NCBI GenBank assembly: GCA_949825045.1
Contig: OX463829.1
Coordinates: 23,468,715 to 23,532,714, forward strand
Direction: 5' to 3'
DNA: 64,000 bases
Source of the DNA: Argyresthia goedartella
Lineage: Eukaryota > Arthropoda > Insecta > Lepidoptera > Argyresthiidae
Below the pieces are notes generated by a model. That model was given only the letters and a program-made list of their open reading frames with translations. It ran no database searches and was not told where the DNA came from. Below are positions 46,401 to 61,400 of this stretch, piece by piece; position 1 is the first letter of the stretch, and every line of letters starts with the position of its first letter. Made by a program: the position numbers and the translations under genes.

Positions 46401-49400
46401 CAACAAATGGCGCTTCATGCCGTGTCGGTTTTTACCGACATGGCATGAAGTAAACGCGTGGGTAAAAGCGTGCCTGACTTATTCTGTCAATTGCGTTAGA
46501 AGGCGGGCCGAAAAGTTTCGTTCATATGAGTGCGGACCTGCCAGTCAGGCAGAGTTCCAAATCTAATTCATCTAAGTTGTCATGCACTATGTATTGTCTC
46601 GGCCATAGACTCGTCTCTTAGGATGACTCGCCTGCAGCTCGGCCGTCAAATCACTTGCAGATCTATTGCTCACTTTCCTACCTCTACAACAATGTACTAA
46701 TTAAGCATTAATTTTCTCAATCAGTATTTTTCATAAGCATAGGTTTTGACAATATAATATTTTCCAGGGATTTTTTTATTTACGATGGCAGCGGACCCGC
46801 ACTTGACCGATTTAATTCAGCAATTTCCAAACGAAGAACTCACAAGTAACGTTATGGTCCTTCGTCCTGATCTCGTCCGGGCGCACGTAGTTGGGCGGCA
46901 ACCGCTGCTGCACTATGAAGCCCTCGACTCCGCGGATCTTGTGCCACTCGAGGTAGACGCTGGAGTCGTTCGGCGCGCGGCGCATGCTAACGTTCGCGAT
47001 GTCGTCCACGTCGCCGAGTGCGTCGAACGTGAGGTGCGACACTTCCGTAGACACGGACGTGGACGCTCCGTTTGTTGCCGTGACCTGGGGCGATAGGATT
47101 ATATCTAGAATTCACTGTACTGTTTAAAGGAAACACTAATTTCCTGGCGAGCCCTGGCACAAAGAGGCTAAGGACGTTGCCATGATCTGGTAGAGATAAA
47201 CTACGATAGCAAGGCGCGCCCCTCCAATACAAATACTATTGGAGGGGCGCGCCATGTTATCGTAGTTTATCATTAGTAAGTTGTAACCGCTCCGACGCTG
47301 AGCCTCCTGCATCCACTATATTGTTGCCTCTCCTCAAGATACAGGGATCTCGTGTTATTTCTCCTCGCCTGCGGATCGGCCCTAAAATTCAGTCGTCCAT
47401 CTATTGCTCACTTTCCAGCCTCTACAACAATATACTACTTTTAACGAGACTGTGCTTCGTGGCCAGTTATTATGATTGGTCATTTTTTTATTTCCGATGC
47501 ACGATTACCGCTACAACATGCGCTTATTTGATTTATTCAGTAACCCTTTAAAATGGTACCCATACCCCAAAAAAATTATCAAAACGAAAACAAAAACATT
47601 TATTTCACCCAAAAATACTGTGCATAGGTACAAACAACTTGTTGACAGGTGCTAAAGTACTATGTCTTTATGCAGGAGAATGAAATAGGGAATAGATTAT
47701 GGTTCCTGCACTATAGTAGGAGCGAGAGGTCCGATAAATGATTTATTGTCCCGACGATCAGTTCTTAATGGCCCTACTATAGGCAAAACCTGTATCGCCT
47801 GATCCTCTTCTGGTTTAAAATGATACGACAAGCAAGCCAGAACAGCTGTGCCCGTTCCTTTCACCGATTAGAACACAAAACCACTCACCCAGAACGAGTA
47901 ATTCTGCCCCGGGACAAAATACCCGTCGAGCGTCACATTGGTCCCCACGAGCCGCCTCTCCATGGGCGGCAGTGGCGGCGAGTACGCCAGCGTGTAGTAG
48001 TGCAGCACGCCGCGCGGGTCCGCGGGGGGGTCCCACAGCGCCTGCACGCGCCGTCCAGTCAGCTGCCGCACCGTCAGGCGGAGCGGGGCCGACGGCACTG
48101 GGGGGGAGGGGATACAAATGTGTCCATGTAGCTCTTTAATATCCCCACCGAAGGGCACGGACCCTCAGTGCGGGTTGATGGAGGGGTGTCGGACTAGTTG
48201 CCAAACTGACTGTCAGAAGTTCTCAAGCTGCCCTTTTAAGTAAGGGCCTATGACAGAGCTTTCCGACTACTGCCAGCGAGTAGCGATAGTAGCCGGGACC
48301 AACATCTTAACGTGGCATCCGAAACACGGAAGCGCCGAAACTAATTCCGCATATAAACGGACACCCATCCACCCATATATAGCTACTCGCATGATCGATT
48401 CCGATGTTCGAATACTGCTATTCCATGAACGGTTCTAACGGGGAGTATCTTATCTTCATATTATAAATGTGAAAGTTATGATGTATGGATGGATGTTTGA
48501 ATGTTTGTTCCTCAATCACGCAAAAACGGCTGAACGAATTTAAATTAAATATAGCACACAAATGTTTATGAGCTAGATTAACGTATGGGATACTTTTTAT
48601 CCGTCTGCGCCAAAAGAACGAAAAAAGAAGAAATAAAAAGAAAGTTGCAGGGATATGATAAAATCAAGGACTGGGCCAAATCCCTAAGGGATTTGATCAA
48701 GTCACGGGAAATGTTAACAAATCCAATTAACCAATCCCTTAAAAATTTGACCAAGTCTCTGATTTTATCTTATCCCTGCGACATATATAAATAAAAACCG
48801 GTCAAGTGCGAGTCTAAATCGCGCACGAAGGGTTCCGTACCACCGTTCAATGGAAGCGATGGTGTGGAGTGAATAGTTTCGATTTTACACAGCAAAATAT
48901 TGTTTACAAAGTTATTGGTGCGGTTACTTTCACACTCCATGTACATAACCAGGTGCATCCATAAGTTTGTATGTGTTATTGAAAGAATTGTTGTATGGGA
49001 GCCCCCTTAAATATTTCTTTTATCCTGTTTTTTAGTATTAGTTGTTATAGCGGCAACATAAATACATAATCTGTGAAAATTTCAACTCTCTAGCTAGCTA
49101 GGTTCTTGAGATACAGCCTGGTGACAGACGGACGGACGGACGGACGGACAGCGGAGTCTTAGTAATAGGGTCCCGTTTGGAACCCTAAAAATGAATCCCG
49201 AAATGTGTTGGTAAGCGCAAATCTAGCAAATAACTGTACCGATTTGGATCAATCTTTTTTTTAAACGTTGAAGTCTTGGGAAGGTTCTTACGGAGATATT
49301 TTTTTGCAAAAATGCAAAGGGATATACATTATAGGAACATAACAGAAAAAAATATTATGGGGATTTTCTATGAGAATACAAGATGGCGGCGGACTTCGGG

Positions 49401-52400
49401 AGGTGCGCATCCTATTCAAAATTTGAGTTTCGTTTTTTCCTCTAAAATTGCCACAAGCAGCTAGTTGATAATACACAAATAAACCTGCTTTGCTGAATAC
49501 ACCAGATGCTCACCTCCTTCGGCCGTGGTAGTGTTGACGTACTTCCTCGAAGCGTAGACCTTGTTCGTCTTGTTATCACGAATGTAGTACGTGATATTAT
49601 AGTTCGTGAACGGTGTCAGGTTTTGGAAACTGAAAAGATGAAGAGAACAGCAATTATAAACAGATTTATCCAGCAGTCGATAATCACTAATTAAGTGACG
49701 TCACTGCTGGGGACGATGAATTGGCTGAGGACTGTCCAGGGTCGACGCGCACCTAGTGCAAATGGGGGATTCAAAAAAGACCACTTCTTTTACGGTGCGA
49801 TCCATTTCATTTCTTCTATGGATGACTGTCTTGTAGTCGAATGTAGTCTAACAAACTATTCTATAGTCAAACTAACTAATGGTCGCAAATGAAAAAAAAT
49901 ATACTGTCCTCAGTCCATTGACCCGATAACCTGCTAATAGGTTATTATGGGATACCCAAAGAATATTTTCGTTTGTGACTTTAGGTTGTGGTTTTAAATG
50001 TCACCTGATTGTATTGCATAGCTCTGTCCCTCATTTTTCTACAACATTACTACTGTCTCTTTTCGAAGAATAAAACAGCCAATGTCTGCGCATGCTATCT
50101 ACCCTGGGTCGAAGACGCGACGTTGGCGACCAAACAACACTAAAGCTCATTATTATTTTCTTAATTAATGACGGTGTAACAACTCACCAATGTCACGTGT
50201 TTATAAATAGGGTAACTGGTAAGTCGACCTATCGACGTTGTGAGATGCTAGCATGGGTCAAACTATTGTTGTTGTTGCTATGAAACACCCAAAATGTTAC
50301 TACTTATTTACCACCGATTTATTTTTAGATCTCTAGAGTCTACATCGGGATCCAATTGACTTGCTACAGTATGCCAATTTCTTTCAAGAGTCTGTGCGTT
50401 TTAAATTATAAATTGCTCGAATAGCTCTTTTTGTAATATAAACTTAGTTTGTATGTCCGCTGCTTTCCCCCACAACAAGATACCATAGGACATTACCCTA
50501 TGAAGTAACTTAAATAGACTAGCCTTGCTGTAGCCACATCCGTGTTTTGTCTGATATTCCCAACAGCGAATGCCGCAGAACTTAATCTACCAGCTAATTT
50601 ATCTATGTGGGGCCCCACTGCCATTTGCTTTCAATGGTTATTCCAAAAACTTCGTGCCATTTACTAATTTTAACGTGTTCCTGACTAACACTAAACTGGT
50701 CTTAACTTGCCTGGCATTCGGAAGTGAAAATTGTATACACTTGGTTTTAACAATAAATTGAGAACCAATTCAAGATTAAAGACAACAGTCTTTCTATCTT
50801 GAAGACTAACGAAGTATCATCAGCAAACAACACTATATGAGTCAATTTCTCATCCATAAAAGGCAGATCATTAATATATACCAGGAATAAGAAAAGGTTT
50901 AATATGGAACCTTGTGAAACGCACGCCGATTTAGTCAGATGCCAAGCTATTGGGCAACAACATATGTAGATACTATAGCTGCTTGAAAACATTTTTGAAT
51001 TATTCCTCTACGTCGGCGTCATACACAAGTGGTCTATCAAAGTCTGTGTTTCGTCTTTGCACCGAGCCAGTTTCTCTTAGTCGTCGGTAAGCACCAACAA
51101 AAAAAAAGAAACATCTGGCACTCTGCCCGTGCTGCTCGTGAACTCCCTTGATAAAACCCGCTACACATCAGATAGATAATTTCAGCATATTCTTCATTAG
51201 AAAACACCGACATCGTGAACTAAAAATCTCACGTGATTCGGATCACAAGCAAGTCGAAGTCCGAGTTACCCAGCAGCAGAAGATTCAAAAGTCCACAATA
51301 AAAGTCAAGTCGCGATGAAAGGAAAATTAGCTCAGGGAGGTAGCTTTGTACAGCGCAAGTGACGAAAGTACACTAGTTTATTATTGCATTATTTAAAATG
51401 ATTAACCTATTGTCTTATCAGCTGATATGTCATGCATTTTTCCCATGAATTGACCTTTGTTTTGATGTTTATTTGTGTTTATCCGCAATTGTTAAAAAGA
51501 TTTGCGGTCGCTCTCTCATGGGCGCTTAAACAAATGCTATATCGCCATTTTTTTCCGTGAACCATGGGGTGGTCCAAAGTGAAATAGAACAAGAAACAGA
51601 TTAGGCATAGAACAGGTCATAGCCATGCAATAACAATACTCAGGTGTTTCGTCACTTATTTACATTTAAGCCCTTTGTTTAAAGCACCGCTCATCTTAGA
51701 GTCCGCTACCTTATCTACTTTGTCGCCTAGTTTTAGTCGCCAAGAATAATAAACATTTTATTTGACTATTGTACATTTTTGAATAGCTAGAGAACTGGGG
51801 GTATTTTCAGTATTGTTTGCACAAACAGCTTCTAGTATTGGTGACACTGCTATAAAGTCAAACATTAAGTAAATATGTCTATGATATTTTGTTTTCCTCG
51901 TAAACATGTAATTAGCGTTTTTTTGGAGTGATCGTTTTTTTTATATATATAAAATTTACTCTATTTTACCTATAACTAGCAAAAAAAATGACTGCATCAC
52001 CAAGAAAAGGAAAATTGGTACGAAATATGTATAAAAGTGACTTTTATCTTCAAAAATCTTTAGTAACTTGAAAACGGCATTTTTTTGGCAGGGTGTTTAG
52101 TAACAATGGTTAGTTTTGACACATGCTAGCATCTCCCAACCAGCAACTCTTTATATTTTACTGTATTAAGATTTTTTACTCGTTGGCACCACCCAGGAAG
52201 GACGTGAAGGGCTGTGGGATCCAAGTATTTCCCCTCGGACGGACGTGAGACATTGCCTCCCCCAACACTAACCTGTAAACGCTGTCAGTATTCCAGGTCA
52301 TATTTTTCCAGACGCCGTCTTCCACCTTCGCTATGGAAGGCATGAAGCTATACACCACCTCCTTGGGCTGCGCCATCCAGCAGGAGGTCAGGAAGCTGGT

Positions 52401-55400
52401 CGGCGTGATCGAGGTCTGGTCGACGCCCAGGCTAAGATACTGTGGGGAAATATGTGAGTAATCATTATATTCTGTTCATTAATGTGTCGACTACTTGTCA
52501 AGAATCCATGCCTTCATAATATCAACCTGATACCTTATAATCGTCCAAAATCTATGAATACATTTTAGCTCACTCGGAAATTGTATTTCTAGCTCGGCAT
52601 CAAAATCAAATTCATTAGCCTCAGCAGATGAAATGTCGGAACCTCAGATTATACAAACACTAGATACCGCGTCAGTACTGAATGACAGCGGTGAAAACAG
52701 GCCAACTTTAGCATGCTAGTGTGCGTGTCGACATGTTGGAACGCTCGCGACCTGTTAATCTGTGTGCGTGTCAAATGTTGCCACAAAAGCAATACTACCG
52801 GAAAAAGTAGGGAAACTGTACAAGTTGGTGGATTACCTTCGATCATTTATTCTACAGTATAACCTAAATAAATAAACTTGGTGAATAAACTAAACTCATT
52901 TTAACCATATTATGTTAGCTGAATTTTGGTTAAGTACGCAACTATCTATTTTTTATCTTCACAGATTTAACTTAAATATCTATCTTTGGTGTAGCTAATG
53001 GTATGGTATGACTAATTTGGTACTACATAATGTATAATATTCATAGGCACTACATAATGCATAATATTCTCAAGTAATAAACTAATTCATATAGCGACTG
53101 GTAAACAAATTACTGAAAAGAAAATGACTGAGTATTTATTTAATCCTTTTTCAATAGGTAGCGTCAAAAAAGACCCCACCTTACATGCGCAGGGTTTTTC
53201 AGGCCCATCTTTTAATTGGAAATGCAGTAAGAGATGTGAAATCAGACTTCTAAATAATAAAAATGGCTAGTCTAAAGATTAATTTCGAGCCTCGGCTAAT
53301 GTCCGAAGTCATGTTCGTTTGTGATAACGGATGTCATCTTTAATCGGCTAGATTGCAAATTAGCCAATGCGTTTCGGTTAATGTTGGACATCAGTTAGCT
53401 AATGTTAAAAACGAAGTATTCGTGCGACTGCGGGGAGCGGGGTGAGGTAATTTTATTCAGATGAGAAAGCTATTTCTAATATCAGGTCAAAACACTGCGG
53501 TAGCTTAGGTGAAGAGTAAAGGGGGTGAGAGAAAAAAACTATAATAAGACGAGATATGTATTTTTTGTTGTTCTTATGTCCCTTCGCTCACCCCCTTTAT
53601 CCTTCACCTAAGCTACCGCAGTGTTTACGGCTACATCCCACATCATCACTTATTCCAGATTAAGACGGTAATTTTTCAGCATTAGCCTAGGTATACTGAA
53701 AAATAAACTTAAGTTTAGTCGGCTAATGTCAACCAAATTTCCACCCATTTTTAGCCTCAACAGCGTCGAGGCTAAACTGCAGTTTAGCCGACTAATGTTG
53801 AAATCATTTATCGCAATGAACATTATTTCGGACATTAGCTGACGCTCGAAATTAATGTTAAGACTAGCCGGCTAAACTTAAGTTTAGTTTCACACCTAGC
53901 TTTAGCCGTAACATATACATCATTTATTACATTATTATGTTTTAGTTGTACTTGTGTGTTGACTCCAGCCGGATTCCCAGATATAGATTTTGAAGCAAAT
54001 CGGACTAGTAACTACGAAGTATGGCTGAATTTGGTCACAACTGTGATATTGCCACCCCGTATGGAAAAAGGCGATGCTAGTTTGTCACCTCATGTTCAAA
54101 AGCACTTAGGTGAGAGCATAGTTGTAATTTGTGGGGAAATTTTGCATTGAAAAACTGGCAACACTAATAAAACGTAAAGTGTGAATCATGTGAAATCAAC
54201 AAGAAATTTACTTAATGTTTTACGAAATACAAGGAATTTAGGTTGACTTCCCGATGAAATGATGACTTGTGATTTGCTTTTATTCGTCCTTTGTAATTTC
54301 TACACACTTTAATCGCACAGCAAGGCACTTTTTATCAAATTTTGATGACCTGTGAAACTGCACAACGCGTGCGTCTCCAATGTCAGCTCAAAGCAGACTG
54401 TTTGAATGGCGGCCCACAGTTGTGCGCCTTATTTTTCTAACAATCGCGAAAGTGACACTGCGTCTATAGAGTAAATAGTCTAAGGTCGGAACCTACCCCA
54501 CTCCATGCCACGTAAAGAAATTATTGTATCTACACACGTATCATAAACCCTCTTTACTGTGTCCAAAAACCACACGATACGACCAGCATAATGATAAACT
54601 TCTTGGTAAAACTCATTTCTTGTTTGTTATCACTGTTTTGTGCAATAAAGTATTCTTATCTTATAATGTACCAAAATTTGTCAAATTATGACATTCAAAT
54701 TTCGAACGCCGACGCCCGCCTGCGTGCCGCCCCTAGTTTGTCTGAGAAGTTGGTTCTACAGAACAAGCTGAACAACTGCAGAGCAATGATCAATGCCACA
54801 ATGCCGGTCGAACATGCGGTTCCTGAACACATCAAAGAGAGCTTATGTTATGTTTGTAGATAAACTAGTGTATGTAACTGTACATAATTAGGCATTAAAA
54901 CTCTCGAGTGATATTATTATTATTAAACCCACTCTCGAGTATTAATGCCCTCCATTATGTAGCAGTCACATAAACTACTAATATGAACTAGATTAACGAT
55001 TCGGTACGGCTTCTAATGCGGGCGTGTGAAATCCTTGGTATTTTTTTTTTGTTTCAATTCCCAAGGACACGTCAGTCTTATCGCATTCAACCTACAACCA
55101 AAAAAGCTCTTATGACACTTGACTGAATCAGCGTCCCTAAACCCTTAAAAAGAAAGGTGTAACGCCATGGCCTCCCTTCATTCAGAATCCTGATTCAGCG
55201 TAGTGTATTAACTAATATGGTCAATGCTACAGACTGCCTCTACGCAAAAGCGAATACCTTTACCCTACAAGAAAAGAATCCGGCTTCACCTGATAGATCC
55301 TCTTAGTGTGGGCATCGGCGTTCGTGCAGTTGGCCTCATCAGAGCCATCGTAGCAGTCCTGATGGCCGTTGCAGAGTTTCTGCTGCGACAGACATAAGCT

Positions 55401-58400
55401 GCCGTCTTCGCACAGGAAGTAGTCGTCAGGGCAGTCCGCTGTTGGCTTGTGTGTCTGTGAGGGATAATAATAAGTGTAAGGACTAAATATCACCGAAATA
55501 GTTCGACCTGGAAGACGACATTACGAATCACTTGTTATTTTCATTGGTAAAAGAAACTACCTTTGTTCTCAAAACCGTTTCCTCTGGAAAAGTTCGAGAT
55601 GAATATTTAAAAATTTATTTACAATTAATTTTCTAAAAAAACAGTTTTCCAAGCAGCCAAATCGTGTGAGCCAAAGTGCTACTTTTTTGCAGTACATAGT
55701 GCTTTTTACTTTCCAGTTTATTTATTTATTTTTGACTCCATTGTCAGCCCGACGTTATAGTAGATTGTGAAACTATTGCATAAAAGAAAAAAAAGAGGTC
55801 TTTGGTCTCTGCCTACTTCTCTTCCGGGAAATAGGCGTGAGCATATGTATGTATGTATGCATAAAAGAAGCTATTTTACCGCGAGACAAGCGAGGGTGGA
55901 TGGTAAAATGGCTCGTTTATGCACGAGTTAAACACTCTTCGTTTCAATTCGATTGCGATAAAATAAAACGTCGTCACATGAATATCCCATTGTTTTAATT
56001 TAAGAACTGTTTACTTTAATTAAACTTCGAACTGTTACAAATTAAAGAAGAGAATAGCTAATTTACGCCACGAAACTTTTTTTTCTACATGTGTCATTCG
56101 ACTTGGGTACTTCATACTGCTAAGCCTAACGTTTCTTTGCGTTTTTAAATAATAAATGACGTATATTTTATCTGGTTTTATTAAATTAACCATAGAAAAC
56201 ACGTCACGTGATCTTTCAAATACACTTGACACTGGCAAAATCAAGCTCAAATGAGATTAGCAGACCATATATTTTAGAAAGAAGTAAATAGAATCTGACA
56301 ACTTTGACAGATAGCCAGCCTCCAACTACACCAGCGCCATCTGCAATACGCTATTGAGATTAGGTGCCATTGCGGTAGACAGCGGATTTCGCCAGGCGGA
56401 GCAAAGAGGCGGAGTTAGAAAACTAATTGATGAAAAAAAAACTTATAATTAGTTTTACTTTCTCGCAGTAGTCAAGAAAACTATGTAATGTCTCGGCTAA
56501 AAGTGTAATAGACCGACTGGTCTATTAGAAGGCCTGTTGGCTCGGCCCCTGAAACTCACTCGTCCATCTCACTTTCTAGCCTCTACAACTATGTATTGAT
56601 CTTAGTGAAGTACTCAATTCAATAGAAAAGGAAAATGCTTACCCACACACAGTGAGCTTCGTCACTATGGTCCAAGCATTGCGGAATCCTGTCACAGATC
56701 TGATCGACAGGCACACAACCTGAAACAATGCATTCATATATTAATGTAAACCGTGCCTATGTCACCCCGTATGGTTTAGTTTATCTACTGCTGCTGTTTT
56801 ACTATGGCTGTTCAGATGGTCGTTTCAGTTTCTCGCTGTAGCATGTATCAGCTTAAAAATCCATTTACGAGTCAGCGGCACGTGTCCGGCGTTGTAGATC
56901 GCGGATGTACCGAGTAGTCCGACAATGCGACGCGAAAAAGTCGCAGGGGCCCAGGGCCAAACAAAATAGTGACTTCTTCCTGTCCGGGCGAGGATCTCCA
57001 GGTAAGCTGTGCTGGTCAAGGGAAGCTCAATCCTCACAGCACCTAGCTGTGGTCGTTTGGGGCAAAAAAAACCAGCCACCTTGGCTCAGAGTTATTTATT
57101 TATAGCCTCGAGCCTTAAAAAACCCTTGAAATTTTACAGACTATTTTGAGACAAACAAGATGCCAGCTCTCAACCTCAAAATTCCCTGTTACCGAAATAA
57201 ATCACCATTGTTTGTGAGCGAAATCTTCAGCCTTGGCCGAAAGAGAAAAACGATATGGCTTGCGTTCAACCAAAAAAGGACAGCAGACCAATGTAATTAA
57301 TAGACTCCCCGATTTCCACACAAAATCGCCCACATTTGGGGAGATTACTAACCTATTGCCACCTCAAAACATTTCATGGTCAAACGCGTTGTGCTAATGC
57401 ATCGAAGATAGCATGTAAAAATAAAATTCGTCGCGGAATGTCATATTTCAATCTAACATAATATGTGGTCACAAGAAGAGTAACACTGATGTAACTAGTG
57501 TACACATAAAAAAAAATATGTTGTAAAACAAAAATAAGTTTTAATTACGGAAAACCGATTACAAAAAATACTTGAATAGGAATAAGTGATTAACAAATAA
57601 CTAATATTTTTTAATTTAAAGAGAAAATCAAAACGTAAACTGCTCATCGATGCGCGATTACGAGATATTTCGACAATCGAGACAATATAAATAAATATAA
57701 TAAATATTAGAGTACAAACTTACACAAATCGAACTAGGCCCATACTAAGCTCAATAAGGCCTGTGTTATGGGTTAGACTAGACGACGATATATTTAATAG
57801 AGATAAATACTTATGTAAATACATAGAAAACATCCAAGACTAAGAAACAAATATTCAAGCTCATCACACAAATATTATTTGCCTTTACCGGGATTCGAAC
57901 CCAGGACCGTCAGATTCGTAGGCAGGGTCACTACCCGCTAAGCTATACCGGTTGTCTTTATAATCGCAATCATTAAAATTTACAATCAAGATAATCGTCA
58001 TCTTATTGATGGATAAGAATATGATACCATTTAATTATTGCAAACCATTCCTTCATCCGAGGCAATGAGTTTTAAGAGTAAGTATGCAGTTTTATTCGCA
58101 ATAAGACATTGGAAACACGAGTGCATAAATAACTTTATTTGAGTAGAAACAGCAAATAGTGGGTGGGCTGTTTACATCATCGATTCAAATAATAAGCCAC
58201 CGATAATGATTATTATTCGGTGGATACCTACCTACACAGCACGAGTCTTATAATTTCATTTACAATACAATATTTTAGTCGATTATCAATCGATTTTGAG
58301 AAAATGATCGCGCTGAATCGAAATATTTGAACAAAAGAGGAAATCGACAAAAATATTTCATCACTAATCCCATCCCTAAAACGAAATGTGAAACTCAACA

Positions 58401-61400
58401 TCTCATCACTCATGTGTCGTTTTGATAATTTGTGTGCAGGAATTTCGTCAAAATAGGTTTTTGCATAAAAAAAGAAATTAAAAAGGACAATTTAATGCAT
58501 TTTTCAGTGGTAATTTATGCGTGAGTGTTTAAACTAGTGTCTATAACTTATTGTGGTAATCTACGTTGCGTTATCCTTTCGGAATGTCGTGATCCGTGAC
58601 CGCGTGATCTTTGTTTAATATTTAACTCAAGTATTAGCGTATATATATGTGATGTGCGTCACCTCTGTTGTCGGCGCACGGCATCTCCTCGGGCCGGCAC
58701 TGGTCGCCCGGCTCGGCTCCCGCATGCCCCGCGTGCTTGTCGCAGCCGCGCTCGTCCTCGCCGCCCGCGCAGTCCTCCGACATGTCGCACACCCAGCGGA
58801 GCGGAATGCACTTGGGCGGGTTGCCTTTGAGAATGGGACAATTAATCTAACAGTTCTAAGGGCAATATCGCAGGAAAGTGAAGGACAGGTAAGTGCCTCT
58901 CTTTCCTACGATGTTACGTTCATGACACTACTATAAAACCAGCCAAAGGGTGGCGTATACGACAATTTCTATAAGTACCACATAGAAAGTAATAAATGCA
59001 CCTGCTTACCTACGTCGATTACGGAAGTAGCCGCACCAATAACTTTGTAAACTCCATTTTGTCACTAAAATTATACAGCCTATGTCACTCTCACGGTCTT
59101 CACAAATCCGACGACATCTCATTTCGTGAACTCGTTGGGTCTGTAGCGTGTCCTAATGGCATAATGGGCACATAATGGGCATACATACATTGCCGCCATT
59201 AGGCCGTCAGTTAAGAACCGGCATTCAATCAAATGGCTAAAGGTCCTTCGGACAAATAACTGAACGAAACGTTTAACGAGTTGCCTAAACGTGCCTAGGG
59301 AAATGATTAATACAAGACGGACTGGCGTTGCACCAAGGGATCGCCTCGCTCGGCTCCGCTACGCTCCAGGTTGTACATAAGTTGTGACCAAACACATCCT
59401 TAGTATTCGGACAGAAAGTGACCTATACCAAAGGGTGTTCATCCCATACAGATGAGAATTAGTAAACCCTTCATAATCCAGAGATAGCGCTGGTAGTAAC
59501 AATTGTAATTTAAGCGCCGTGATTTCAGTCAAGCTAAGCGCTAATCTTAGAATGTAAAAACAAAAATAATACAGAATTGCAATGGGTTGGTTTTTCGAAC
59601 ATCTTTTTGTTCTATCTATCTATTAAATGTAGATAAAAGTGTCGGTTATCGGAGAGAGAAAGATAGGTTGTGGTTATCTTGAAATTCAATCTCCTAGCGC
59701 CATCTCCTGGTATTTTTAATAGTGCTGCACTAAGCGATATAGTCCTCGAACTCTTTTGCATTCGTAGCATCTCTGATTAGCTGGTGACATATGTTTTTCT
59801 ACGTAATCTTATCTGTATTAGTATCATATTATAGTATATGTGCCTATACCAACCTATTGGTATTTCGACTAAATTGACTCTGAAAGAAATCAGCTGTTGT
59901 GTTGACGCCATCTAGCAAAAACAACTTGGGCCGGTCCTAGATTCCTCTAAATCAAACGGCTGACTTTCGGTAAGGCTGGTTGTTAAACGTTTCCGACGAT
60001 GCTTTAGTTTAATCAAAATGCTAGCCATTTGCTTTAACGCCGGTCTTTAATGATCGGCCCGAGCTTTTAATTAAGTGCCTCATTTAACCAAATGGCGACG
60101 ACACAAATACAAGCATACATTCATACTTCTGGTGCAGTCTGGTAATATAGAGCGTACTCACCGGGCTCGCAGGTGAACTGGTTCTTCCCGCAGGTCTTGC
60201 GCTGTGGCTCATTCTTACTCGGACTACCCTCCGCCTCCGCCGCCATCCCGCACCCCACCTGGAAGAAATATCTAGTTAGAGACATGTTCGCCTTTGAACA
60301 TTATTAAGTTAAGTTCTAAGAAATAAGAAACTTTATTTGCGTCTCGTGGTTTACGTTAAGTAGAACGTAAGAGTTCAGGTCATTTGGTAACAAGTCATAT
60401 ATTTTAATAGCTACAAAGAAAACGCTATTCCATTAAAGTGCGATAGGTGATGTTTAGTACGTAAGTTTGTTTTCTCAAACATGCGAGAAATTTTTCATAT
60501 CACGTTCGGGAATACAATACGCGAAATATAAAATTTACAGCCAATAACTTAAATGTATTATTTTAATTTAAAAAATGCAACGCGCCTGAAATATAACTAT
60601 GAAAGTGCAGACTTATTTAAATTTCGAACATAGAGCGCGCCAGAAATGTAAATATGAAAGTGTAGTTTTATTTTACTCAAACAAAGCTATTAATGTGCTC
60701 ATTATTTTGACAACCTTCTTTGAACAAAGTCGACATTGCCGCGCTACTTGGAGGAGCCAGAAAAGGTGCCGGCAATTTCCTTTGAAAATCCATTACTGTC
60801 GTGTTTTAGCGACCGGCAATTTCCTGTCAAATTCCATGATTGTTTCGAAAATGGTAAAAAAAAAGATAGCGCAAAAAGGGCTATGTGTGACAAAAAAAAA
60901 GAGCGGGAGATCTTCTTGCCACTAAAAAAGGTACTGCAAAAAGGCTTTATTCAGAATTTGGTTATGTGTGACAAAAAAATAATCTCACTCTCAATTTTAT
61001 AACCATTATCATCATCATCATCAGCCCTTGTCAACCCACTGCTGGGCATTGGCCTCTCCCAAAGCACGCCATTCGCTACGGTCACCCGCCAGTCTCGTCC
61101 ACTGCTTTTATAATAAGCTAGTTTTATTTAATTACTCGCATTATTTGAGTAAAGTACTACAAGCCTTGGTCCGCAATGACTGCACTGCTGGCCACACTAT
61201 GAAGGCCTCGAGCTTAAATTAGCTACGCTCTCGGCCTACAAGCTTGGTCACCATTGCAGCCTTTGATGGACAAGCTGGAATAAATGCCGAGACCGAAGGT
61301 CGAGGCTTTTATAGCGCGGATCGCGCTGTGTAGGCCTTGAGCTGCGCTGTGCTGCGCTTTCGGCCACCAACAGTGCGACCAGCAACGCAGTCATCACAGA

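Noticed and set aside
57860..57955. tRNA gene on minus strand
   Set aside because: The A and B boxes sit in a SINE head with the typical SINE body; no proper acceptor stem.
58649..58936. 95-residue plus-strand ORF
   Set aside because: Shadow of the GC-rich LDLa exon on the minus strand.
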